64,000 nucleotides of DNA, taken from positions 47,653,095-47,717,094 of the forward strand of contig NC_084464.1 in the NCBI RefSeq assembly GCF_027409185.1. Direction: 5' to 3'. Positions 12,129-22,372 of the stretch are shown here, piece by piece. The notes under the pieces were generated by a model, which worked only from the letters and a program-made list of their open reading frames with translations, ran no database searches and was not told the DNA's origin. Every line of letters starts with the position of its first letter. Positions within the stretch are counted from its first letter, which is position 1. The position numbers and the translations under genes are program-made. Source of the stretch: Cynocephalus volans. Lineage: Eukaryota > Chordata > Mammalia > Dermoptera > Cynocephalidae.

Positions 12129-13880
12129 AGTTGTGAAACAGCAACAATAATGCACATTCATATATTTTAAGCTCTTGATATAGAACCTTATCAGAAGCCT
12201 GGAGATATTCTCACAACAGCTTACCGGTAAGAATGTAGTTTGGTATAACCTCTATGGGGGGCAATGTATCTATCAAATTTTACTAATGCAAGTATGTTCA
12301 AAGTTATTTGTTGCTGCATTGGATTCAATATTAAGTGACTGGAAACAACCCAAATGTAAGTCAGTAGGGAACAGTTTAAATAAATTATGGTGTATCCATA
12401 AAATGCAATACCATGCTACTGTAAAAAAGCATGAGGAAGCTCTCTAAGTATTAATGTAGAAAGATCTCCAAATCATATTAAGTGAGAAAGCAGGTGAGAA
12501 CTGTGGGCTTATTCTACTGATGTACACTTGCAGTGTTTCCAGCTGCTGGCTATTATGAATAAAGTTGCTATAAGTATTTTTGTAAAAAAAAGAAAACAGT
12601 AGGCTTAATGTGCTACCTTTATTCCAAAAAGGGAGGGGTATAAGTATCTACATTCACAGTAGTTCATGTTTGCAAAAGAAACTCTGGAAGGATACCCAGT
12701 ACCTAAGAACAGTGGTTGCCTATGATAGGGAGTGGGGGAAGTGGGAATTGAGCAGATGAGGGACAAGAATGCAAGAGGAACTTTTCACCATATGCCTTCT
12801 CATAGTCTTTTATTTTTCTAGTCAAGAAAATGTATTTTTAAGCAAATACATGTACCACATACAATGTGTCAGCCACTGCTATAAGCCATTTAATATCAGT
12901 AACTCATTTATTATAATTTATTTATTCATAAATATGCATTCAAAATTAAAATTTAAGGGGATATTAGAAGTGTCATAATTCTATTGCGTTTATGCAGAAA
13001 AATATCCTCATTCTTAGGAGACAATATGTGGAATTATTTAGGGATAAAACTAGTATGTCTGCAACTTTCTCTCAAATGGTTTAGCAAAGAAAAACATCTG
13101 TGAGTGAGAATGTGTGCATGTGTGCTGAGAGGGAGAAAGAAAAAGATACAGCAAATGTGGCAAAACGTAAAAAAAAAAAAAAAAGAAAAGAAAAAACTGA
13201 TGAATTCATGGGAAGGGTTTGTGAGTAACCAGAGACTTATTCTTGCAACTTTTCTGTGGATTTAAAATTACCCAAGATAAATGTTGATAGAGAAAAAATA
13301 TCTTAGAAAAGTTCTTAAAACTTAAGTAAAACTTTTCTACTTAGTTTCTTCATACCCTTTAGACTGGTTTTCAAGGCCCGTAGAATATATCTGGATTTAT
13401 TGGTCCAGTCTCCTTATTGGTCTTCTAGAACCTTATGCTCTAACTAAACTATATCTTCATCTGACCAAATCTTACCTTAAATGGTTTTCAGAAATTACTT
13501 TCTCTAAGATGCCGTTTTTGCATTTTCCAAAATCATGTGATCTCTCACCACTGTGAATGTCTATAGCACTTTTAGTTACATAGGGTAGATCATATCCTAT
13601 ATTTTGTTATAAACACTGCATGCTATCCTTATGTCAAACAATAGATAATAATGCATAATGGATATGTATATCGACATGTATTATACATTCACATAGATAT
13701 ATATACTTACCTATTAGATATATATCGTCTATAGCAATAATTGTAGGTTACAGCAAGGTACTCCCTAAGAACTTAGAATTAAAAGAAAACAGAAGTGTTT
13801 TTTTTTTTTAAGAGGTTAAGATTAACATTTGCATAGTGGAAATGGGTGAAGTGGGCAGTCACCAGAAGGGGAGAGGCGCC
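12129..13880 (+). repeat. L1M (old LINE-1) fragments
   Basis: 12220-12560 resembles the C-terminal L1 ORF2 region (ggaaacaacccaaatgtaag, ggtgtatccataaaatgc), followed by 3'UTR-like sequence to about 13280 with short poly(A) runs (13170-13196). 12515-12585 may be a segment in a different orientation. Frames are fully decayed. 13281-13880 shows nothing assignable apart from a short ATATAT-rich patch near 13690-13735. Confidence 0.6.
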
Positions 13881-14140
13881 CAGCTCTCCCTTGCCCAAAC
13901 TGCTCCCTCTGCCAGCAACCTCCATCCCGCTTAATCCCTTCACGTCTCAAGCACAGGGTTACTACTTGAGAGAAGCCTTCTCTGACCTGTTAGGTCAAAT
14001 CCCCCATTAGAGCATCTGGACCTCTTCTCAGCATTTATCACATTATATTTAACATTTATATGCGTAATTGACTACTATCTGCTTCCTTGACCAAACTGCA
14101 TGCTCCATGAGTTTGGTCATGCATCCCCTCACTCCCAAAG
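13881..14140 (+). repeat. LINE L2 fragment
   Basis: Text such as agagaagccttctctgacct, ctcagcatttatcacattat and actgcatgctccatgagttt is characteristic of the 3' part of L2 in sense orientation. It is highly diverged. Confidence 0.6.
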
Positions 14141-14589
14141 CGAGAAAGAAGTTGAGCAACTTGACTCTACTGACTTCTACAATTATATATCCCATTGATA
14201 CTACTTACACATACACACACTTATTTCGCCCTTTCCTGTCAGTAATTCCATTACCGTCTTGTGTCAAATCACTCCATCCCCCACAGAGCAAGACAGAGAC
14301 AGGGACTCTTTGCTTTTACTCATCCTCGTTTCAAGAGTTTCTAATTTCCTTTAAATGATGCATCAGGATGGTTGCTCTGGACTTCCCACACTATCCACCC
14401 CTCAACTCTTCTAAGAAAAAATGGCTTTAAATTCCCCATACCAAATGTAGGTATTCTCCCCACTAAGTGTTACGTGTAGATTTTCCTAAGAGATAAATCT
14501 CGGCTTCAGGGAGTCCCTTTCCAGCCATGAATGGCCTGCTATTTCTACTGAGGGGAGAGGAGGACTCCTCAATAAGTTTTACTCTGGGA

Positions 14590-15010
14590 TTCTTTTCAAG
14601 GGCCCCCGCCAGACCCCTCTGCCGCCTCCTCCGAACGACCTCCCGCACGTTGGCGGGAGAGGCACCGCGCCAGACGCGCTGCGGCCGCCCCAGCCGGGTG
14701 CTCCTGCGGCGGGAGAAGCGCGCGCTCGGCGTTGCTCGCTGCCGGCCACTGGCGGGAGTGGAAGGCCGGGAGGCGGGTACCCAGATCGCACGGCCCAGCG
14801 TGACTCTGTCCTTCTTTACCGAGCCTTTGTCTTTCTCGACGCCATGATAACTCCCTGGCCCTCTCCCACCGCCCCCGCTCGGGCCGCTCCTCCCGCGTTT
14901 CTCCAGCGATATCCTCAAGGGTAAGGGCAGAAACGCGCTGCTGCCCGAGCACCCCCGCGGCCTCGGTCCCCCGGGCTAGGAAAAGTGTGCGAAGGGAAGG
15001 GGACGCACCT
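14590..15010. promoter_or_regulatory. Isolated CpG island (candidate alternative promoter)
   Basis: About 420 bp of GC-rich DNA with many CpGs (gcgccagacgcgctgcggcc, gaagcgcgcgctcggcg), surrounded by AT-rich repeat DNA. It contains two E2F-like cores (ttggcgggag near 14650, ctggcgggag near 14750) and a possible + strand splice donor aagg|gtaagg at 14919/14920. It could be an alternative KCTD20 first exon, a promoter for an antisense or PXT1-related transcript, or an orphan island. Its distance to the KCTD20 poly(A) site (about 48.6 kb) is close to the human gene length I recall (about 48 kb). Long open frames here are expected from GC content and are not evidence of coding. Confidence 0.6.
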
Positions 15011-16242
15011 CTCACAGGGCCGTGAATTGCTTGGCGGTGGTTGAATGCGCACTGCCTCCCCCCAGACTGAAGGACCAGTCCCATGAGACTTTACCCACAC
15101 AGTAAAACCAGCCGTGCTTCGTGCAGCTCTACTCCTACACATCAAAGGTAGCAGCAGCGCTATTAATTCTTCATCCTGCCCCTGCTTTTGAAGTGAAACC
15201 GTAATTAGGAAAGCATCTTAGGTAAATGTGGCAGCGCCCTCAGAGCACCTCAGAAGATACCGACCAACGTCACACGGAATCTCAGAGCATCGAGCGGTGT
15301 AGTGCATACAAACATACTAAAAACAGTCTACAATAAAATATAAGTTCTAGAATAGTGGCCATGATTGCACTTTGTGAGTGAACTAAGAACCACTGTGTTC
15401 TGCACTTTAAAAGGATGAGCTTTATGGTATAAGAATTACATCTCCACAAAAAAACAAAAAATACAAGTTCTAGATGTTCATAGGTCACAGAATCTCAAGC
15501 TTTGAGAAATAATTGTTGACACCTGCCTAGATGAAAATTCAAAATTTTAGTCAATTGAATTCTTCCTAGAAAATGGATACCATATTGAGTGTGGTGGCAA
15601 ACCACTATCAGGATGAAATTTCTGCTTTCTCGGGGGCATGTAATGCTATTAAAATTGGATGATAGTTTGAAATTAATGTTAATAATCCCTTAAAGATGCC
15701 TAGCTTATAATTAATCTGAAAGGCTAAAACAACATAAATTTAATCCCAACACTCTTCTTTAATGCTCTTCAAAACATAAGACTTTAATTTACCAGCATTC
15801 TGGGACATCTAGGAATCACACATTTTTGCAAAACAAAATTTCAAATTTATCTTTCCTTCATGTTTTCTCCTATATTGGCAAAATCGGGAGGAAACCTAAT
15901 CTGAATGTTCCTTACCTTAAACAATGCAGACGTTGTCAGGTCATGTTTAAAGACAAATTTTATTAAAAGGCAAATTTGATCGATTTTAGTCAATTTGGGA
16001 TCATGTTAATTGGTTGTCACATCGATGATTCAGGGCTAATAGAAACTAAGAGATTTGGTACCATGAAGCAAAGTCAGTCTTAGATTTTTACCACCTAAGA
16101 ACTGGATGAATAGATTTACCACTATCTTCTTACAGTAAAATTTTAAATAATATATTTAAGGCTCAATTTTATGTCCTTAATACCAAGAAAAATACATGCT
16201 AAGTAGAATATTTATCTTAGGTTAGTACAAATAAGATCTTAC
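15011..16242. other. Stretch between CpG island and PXT1 exon
   Basis: No gene supported. 15395-15470 resembles an L1M 3' end (ttatggtataagaattacat, ctccac, A-rich). The remainder is AT-rich intron-like DNA. Confidence 0.4.
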
Positions 16243-16423
16243 CTGGGTTCCTTGACATGGCTAGAACTGGCTGGGAGCTGACAAGTTGGGTCATGTATGC
16301 CTTCTGAAAACTGTGCTTTACCCACAGTGATTTGCAACAATTTGTTACTTTGGCAGATGGATTCAGAACTTCTTTAGGTTCATAAACAATGCCAAAATGT
16401 TTTTTCTTCTTCATGTTTTTTCC
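16243..16423 (-). CDS. PXT1: PXT1 (peroxisomal testis-specific protein 1) coding exon with start codon
   Basis: On the - strand a 181-nt exon is bounded by acceptor ttctacag|GG (16424-16431) and donor CCCAG|gtaaga (16242 downwards). The start codon is at 16414-16412, so the exon codes 57 residues plus one base of the next codon. The peptide begins MKKKKHFGIVYEPKEVLNPS and ends in MSRNP. From memory this matches the N-terminal part of the longer human PXT1 isoform (134 residues), whose C-terminal part carries the BH3-like segment and peroxisomal targeting. Here one extra lysine gives 57 rather than 56 residues. The downstream coding exons should lie at lower coordinates; I did not find them and they are probably off the left edge. 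PXT1 is testis-enriched and reported pro-apoptotic. The open frame continues past the splice acceptor only by chance. Confidence 0.75.
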
Positions 16424-16605
16424 CTGTAGAAAAAATATATTTTCAGAGGATTTCCCCATTTCTCAGTAAATATTTGGTATGTTAGTGAATATTGATGTTT
16501 TAACAACATGAGCAGCCTTTATGCCACATAAAAACAGGTTATGGATTCAGGTGGAAGGTGAAACAGGGTTATTGTTTAAGTTTTCAATTTAGTTAAATAT
16601 CCTAG

Positions 16606-17007
16606 GCAAGTGATGGAGTTTGGATGTGTTGTCCCCTGCAAAACTCATGTGGAAATTTGATCTCCAGTGTGGCAGTGTTGGGGACGGATCCCTCATGAAT
16701 GGATTAATACTCTCCCTGGGGGAGGGGACATTAATGAGTGAGTTCTCACTTTATTAGTTACCGTGAGAGCTGGTTGTTTAAAAAGACCCTGGCACCTCCT
16801 CTCTCTCTCTCTCTTGCTTCCTCTTGCCATGTGATCTGCTTGTACCTACCAGCTGCCTGCCACTTCCCGCCACTAGTAGAAGCAGCCAGAGGCCCATGCC
16901 AGATGCAGCTGTCCCAGAATCATAAGCCAAATAAACCTCTGTTCTTTATAAATTACCCAGTCTTAGGTATTTTGTTATAGCAACACAAAATGGACTGATA
17001 CAGCGAG
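16606..17007 (+). mobile_element. Solo LTR of MaLR type (MST/THE1-like), 5-bp TSD
   Basis: Starts TGATGGAGTTTGGATGTG at 16611 and ends ...GGACTGATACA at 17002, with the MaLR hallmarks gagtgagttctcact, ataaacctctgttctttata, aattacccagtc. Flanks gcaag (16606-16610) and gcgag (17003-17007) form a 5-bp duplication with one mismatch. No internal retroviral sequence remains, so it is a solo LTR of an ancient element. Confidence 0.85.
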
Positions 17008-17125
17008 AGTTCAACTTTCTATTCTACCTTCTAAATCTAAGCAGTTACTGGAAAAGGAAGGAATGGATAAGACCATAACAAACAACAAAGGAAGGTAATA
17101 GAGGTGGCCTTCAGGAGCTTTAAAT

Positions 17126-17436
17126 CAGTGCTGTCTAATAAAAATAAGTGAACTACATATGTAATTTTAAGTTTTCTAGTAGCTACATTAAAGTAAAATG
17201 ACACAGATGAAATAAATTCTTATATTTTATTTAACCTAATAATCCCCCCAAAATCCAACTGTTATCATTTCAACATGTAATCAATGTAAGAAATTATTAA
17301 TGAAATATTTTACATTTGTAAGTCTTCAAAATCTGGTATGTATTTTGTACTTAGAGCACATCTCCATTCAGACTTGCCACATTTTGGGTACTCAGTAGCT
17401 ACACGTGGCCAGTGGCTACAGTATTGGACAGCACAG
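17126..17436 (+). mobile_element. hAT-like nonautonomous DNA transposon with terminal inverted repeats
   Basis: The left end cagtgctgtctaata (17126-17140) is the near-perfect inverted complement of the right end tattggacagcacag (17422-17436). The interior (tttctagtagctacattaaa, ttatttaacctaataatcc, cagtagctacacgtggccag) matches a common mammalian medium-reiterated repeat. The same right end is seen at 215-224. The subfamily name is not certain. Confidence 0.7.
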
Positions 17437-18531
17437 CTTTAGAGGAACAAGCAAGAACTGAGAAGAAGTGACTTTGACAGAAAGGCAATAAACAGCTTTT
17501 TCAGCCATACAAACCAAGGGGAGAAAGACCATCAAGTAGAATTCTGGCTCATCATTTTTCAAATGTACCACATTTTCTAGTGTATTATATTACTTTGATA
17601 TATTAAGTTTGTAATTTGGGCCAGATTGGAGGAGAGAGAGCCAAGAGATGAGGGGTTGTGGGTTCCTGAGCATTTTTGGTGCCTTAGGCAGCCTGACATT
17701 TTAACTGCAGTCATCAGGCAATCTTCTGACCATAATTTGCTTTCTAAAGTAAACTTTCTACTTTGAAAAAGACTTACTCTGCAGCTAATGAATGCATCAG
17801 AGCCAGATTGGCCCTGGATGAACTGATAAAATTATTAGACTTCCTAAATGGCAAAGTTGATCATCAAGATGGGGCTACTGTGAGGTTCTTACCCGAAAGA
17901 GCCGGCTGACAGCCTTATCCACAGCCCATTGTGGAACTGTCATTTCATACTAGGTTTTCACATGACATTGCTAGATAACTGAGAATGAAATATCTAATCA
18001 TGACCTTTTAAAATAAACTATCAAGAATGTTGGACTTGATTTTCCTCGAATAGGTTTTTATTATAGTATAATTTTTCTCAGTTCTGCAGAATGTAAATAG
18101 GTATTTATTGAAAATAATCAATGCTAATTATATTTTTCATCTAAAATTGATTTTTAAATATATGTAAGAAGAACACTAGGCTGTTGTATGTAGCTGTTAG
18201 TACAATCAGATAACTACCTTTAGGAAATGGTATGCCTACCTGAAACCACCAGGAAATCCAAGGATTCATGAAAGCGTGAGAATGGATTTGTACAGGGCAG
18301 TCCAGGCAACCATTGAATTGATGTATGTTGTCTATGTAATAATCATTGCTTTATGTTAGATATCTTGTCTTTTTTTTTATTTAATTATCTATTTATAAAA
18401 TTTTGCAAAATATATTTTGAAATATATTTTATCTACTTTGTGGGTTGTTCTGATATAAAGTTTAAAATATATATGAGTGAAGTTTTTACCATTTCTTGCA
18501 GCAATTAATTCATCTGTGTGTTCACATTTTG
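17437..18531. other. Intron-like stretch without supported feature
   Basis: Unique-looking AT-rich sequence with no splice-supported exon and no repeat I can name. Confidence 0.4.
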
Positions 18532-18983
18532 CTGTTTATGTGTGGCAGCCCTCCTCCTCCAAAGATGTCCACATTCTAATCCCCAGAACCTGGAATTTGT
18601 TACCTTACCTGGCAAAATGGACTTTACAGATATAATTAAATTAAGGCTCTTGAGATGAGATTATCTTCAATTATCTGGGCCCAACCTAACCACATAGGTC
18701 CTTATAGAGGTGACAGGAGGGTCAGAGTGAGAGAAGGAAGTGTGAACATGTGAGCAGATGTGAGAGCGATGGGAGAAAGGGTCTGTGAGGCAAGGAATGC
18801 CAGCAGCCTCTCGAAGCTGAAAAAGGCAAAAGTGGATTCTACTCTGGAGCCTCCAGAAGCAACACAGTGCTGCCAACTCATTTTAGACTTTTGACCTCCA
18901 GAACTGTGAGATAATAAATGTGTGTTGTTTTAAGCCACTCAGCTTGTGGTAATTTGTTATAGCAGCAATAGAAAATTTATACA
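18532..18983 (+). mobile_element. MaLR solo LTR (MLT1-like)
   Basis: Contains ccaaagatgtccacattcta, cttacctggcaaaatggact, cctccagaactgtgagataa and agccactcagcttgtggtaa in the order seen in MLT1-class LTRs. The ends are blurred and no target duplication is clear, consistent with great age. Confidence 0.75.
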
Positions 18984-20981
18984 CTATGTTAATCTGAGTG
19001 CATATTATATTATTGTCAGTACACTGTAACTTTAAAAGTGTTCATTGTAAAGTAAATGTGGAGATGTAGTTATGGAAACACTATACCATGATATGGGCTC
19101 TTGTCCATAACAATAAGTAGATGATCATAATAACTAAGAATGCTGAAATCTAAATAACTACTTAGTGGTGGTAACTGTAAAATAAGCTACAAATCTTTAT
19201 AGCAAGAAATATATATTGATTAACAATGAAACGTTTATACTGATCCCCTACTGAATGCCAGGCACTGCACTAGACACTGGGGATATAGCAGTTAATGATA
19301 TAGACATCATCTCTTTCCTCGTGGAGCTGACATTCTAGCAGGGGAAACAGGCATATACTCATAATCTTGATTAGTCATGTTACGTGTTATGAGAATATAT
19401 CATGGGGTGTGGATCTAACCTAATCTGGGTAGTCAGGAAGGACTCATCTAGAAATGATGTTTAAGTTGGGACCTAAAAGATGACTTGGAATTGGGCAGGA
19501 AGGAAGATGAGGGAGGGAAAAAGAATATCTCAGAGAGCTGGAGCACCAGGTGCAAAAGCCCAAAGAATTCAAGGCATTTGAAGAACTAAAAATAAAAACA
19601 GTGAGGACTTTTCAACATAGCTGAGATCTTCCCCACACTACTCTCTCAAAAGTAACAAGGAGAGGGAGAAAACTACCCTGAAACACATTTCATCTCTATT
19701 GAACTGGGAATCACTCCAAACCACAATGCATGAAAATAGATGGAGGATGTTAAAGAACTTAGCAGATCCAAGGAAGGTCAAGCTTGAAGAAGGAGAAACC
19801 AAGGAGAAGCAAGGCAAGTCACCCTGAGGAATCCTGAAAAGACTTCAAGTATTAGAAGCAGGTGAAGGGCAGACAGAAGTTAAAGGAATGAAGTTGGGAG
19901 AAACGTAGTGCTTCAAAAGAGAGAGTTGTTTGAAAATTTGATTAATAGATAAGATAGTCAGATCCCCAGGTCCCCATCCCATCTTCTGTAATTAAGCTAT
20001 TACTTTTACCTCCATAGGAAACAGGCATTGTCATCTCTGGAGAAAGTAAAATAAAGGAGTTGTAGATAGGGGGACACTTGGCATAGATCAGAGTGGGAGT
20101 CAGACATCTTACTGAAAAGAGAGGAATTAATTGAAACTGAAAATGAGACACTCAGGCCTCTTCTGCTCAGATACAGAACTTCACAGCCAGATCCTACTCT
20201 CCAACAGGAAAAAAAAAAAAAAAGTACTTTTCAGGCAAAAATGAACCATGTCAGAAAAAAGAGCCAGAGAAACTGACATTTGGGGGTCTCCATAGAAAAA
20301 GCAGAGAGGGTTCTACCAAAAGAAAGGAGTAAATCAGCAGAGGTGAAAGCAATGTTCTTGGAAAAAGAGGTTGTGTCATAGACTGCTTAGCAATGATTGG
20401 TTTTTAAATGATGTACCTGGATTAGTCCAATAAAAACAAAAATTGATTTTCAAAAGTAAGTGAAGGAAAGGAAAGCTGGTATGATTGGACAATAGTGGGT
20501 AAGTGGCCCGAAATAAGAAAAGATACATAGGCAGTGGCCAAATCATTCAGGGTCTTATAAGCCCTGTTAAGGGTTTTAGATTTTATTGTAAAAGAAGTAA
20601 GTGAGAAACCTGTTAAGGGATTTAAACAGAGGAGTGACTTGATGAGATTTCTGTTTTAAAAGATCACTCTGGCTACTGGATAGAGGGTGGTTTGGAAGCA
20701 GGCAGGAGACAATTGTAGTAATTCAGTACAGGTAATCCACTAGGGTGGTAGCACTGGAGATGGAAAGAAGGAGATAAATTTAAGAAAATTTAGGATTGAT
20801 TGATTGAAAATGGGATGACAGGGAGAAAATAGTTATAGATAATGCCAAGGTTTTTGATGTGCAAGTAAGTGGATTATGGCAGCATTTACTAAATCAGAGA
20901 ACACCAGCATAGAATTAACATTCTGCTTTGTTGTTTGGTAATGGGTTTTATTTGGAGGAGAGGTGCAATGGCAAGAAATGG
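18984..20981 (-). repeat. L2-like old LINE segments, diverged
   Basis: 19245-19360 is the reverse orientation of an L2 3' end (gaatgccaggcactgcacta, gacactggggatatagcagt, gtggagctgacattctagca). Further diverged repeat text follows at 19420-19590 and 20505-20790 (agggtcttataagccctgtt, aagatcactctggctactgg). An A-rich run lies at 20210-20223. No gene is supported. Confidence 0.55.
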
Positions 20982-21124
20982 TGGGTTCAGTTTTGTCAGC
21001 ACCATGCTCAGCCAGTGAGCTAACCGGCCATCCCTGTATGGGATCCGAACCCGGGACCTTGGCGTTCTCAGCACCACACTCTCCTGAGTGAGCCATAGGC
21101 CGGCCCCCGATGGGTTCAGTTTTG
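20982..21124 (-). mobile_element. CYN-type SINE lacking its 3' tail, with 14-bp TSD
   Basis: Read on the - strand, the left monomer is complete (ggccggcctatggctcactc ... ggttcggatcccatac) and the right monomer stops abruptly after tgagcatggtgctgac, missing its B-box half and A-tail. The 14-bp repeat tgggttcagttttg flanks it at 20982-20995 and 21111-21124, so the truncation was present at insertion or happened precisely at the edge. Confidence 0.85.
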
Positions 21125-22285
21125 GATGTATTTAAGTTTGAGGTATCTGAAAGTCAATCAAGTGGAGATGTTAAGTAAGCAGTTTGCCAAAATTAATTAG
21201 GAGCTCAGAAAAAGCGGTCAGGGCTGGAAATATAAGTCTGTGAGTTCTTATTACAGAGAACATTAAAAATACCAGGTAAGTAAAAGGAACACACTGGTGT
21301 TCGTTCACTCAGGAAATATTTATTAGACTCCTACTACGTGCCAGGTACTACGCTAGGTGCTAGGTTATAAAATTGAGAAAAACTTTATGGTGCAGAATAT
21401 ATGATAAGTGGGCTTCAGTGAGAGATGTACCAGTCCCTAGGGGGTGTTGTTCAAAATGTTGGAGCGTGTTTGTATAGTTACGTTAATGAGGGGTTATAGT
21501 CAAACTTAATAAGTACAGTCAAGTATCCTAGACCTCCTCCAATGACCTGCCCCACACAAAGAATTGTCCTACATCCTAAATTACTTTTGACTGTCTCTTG
21601 GGATATTCATGTAGGTAAAAAAATCCACTTATAATTATCTGAGTCTAGAATTCAGAAGTCGTCAGTTTCACATATAAACAAAAATATTTTTAGCATGGGT
21701 TTTATATACACTGGATTTTCCAGGAATGCATCAACGGTATAAGTTCAGGAAAACTTGTACTGTTGTTATTGTTTTATGTTTTTCTGAATTTTACCAAGAT
21801 TTGTTTATTATATCATAAAATCAGATCATTGATTGCAACACCACACATGGTAATTGAGTTTCTAATTTAATACACCTTATCAGACTGTATTTATGGCTTT
21901 ACATTCACAGTGATTCTTTGTATAGGTGCGAGCAAATGACTGCTTAATTGAGTCTTCTGTTTATGCTGGAGTATTAATATACTGAAATATATATTATACT
22001 ATGATAACTACTATTATAAATTACTTTCCTTTTCATCCTCCTTTATGAAAAGAGTATTATATAAATTTTTAACTGTATTTGTATGTAGTTCCTATTAACT
22101 ATATATGTCAGTCCAGGATAGAAAAAGGGATGTAACAACATATTTGTTTTAAAAAGTGACTTTCAAAGTGTTTTAAGGTCCTTATGTTGTCCCAGAAGAG
22201 GTAAAAGTACAGATTTATGTTACACTTTGAAAGTTGAGAATGCATGTTGTAATCCTGAGGGCAACCATTAAATTAATAGTATATG
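21125..22285. other. Intron-like stretch with an L2 fragment
   Basis: 21300-21380 is an L2 3' end in reverse orientation (cactcaggaaatatttatta, tactacgtgccaggtactac). The rest is AT-rich, with no supported gene. Confidence 0.5.
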
Positions 22286-22290
22286 TATAT

Positions 22291-22372
22291 ATGAGGGTAC
22301 TTAAAAGTTTGTGGAAAAATAGAATTAAAAGATAATATGAATCTTTCCATGAGCTTTTTGAAGTACCCTTGT
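22291..22372. mobile_element. About 80-bp mariner-like MITE with terminal inverted repeats
   Basis: The left arm gggtacttaaaagtttgtgg is the imperfect inverted complement of the right arm ctttttgaagtaccc, with little unique sequence between (aattaaaagataatatgaat). It sits inside a TATA-rich target. This structure matches a short Tc1/mariner-derived miniature element; the family name was not checked. Confidence 0.7.

Noticed and set aside
11713..12147. 144-codon - strand frame and overlapping frames
   Set aside because: Caused by the GC-rich repeats and A-rich tail of the composite retroelement; low-complexity translation in several frames at once.
14463..14918. 151-codon open frame on the - strand across the CpG island
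   Set aside because: GC-rich sequence lacks stop codons by composition; several overlapping frames are open, residues are Arg/Gly/Pro-rich and no family or splice evidence exists.
18541..18983. Retroviral gene content near the MaLR LTRs
   Set aside because: Only solo LTRs are present; no gag, pol or env remnant is visible beside them.
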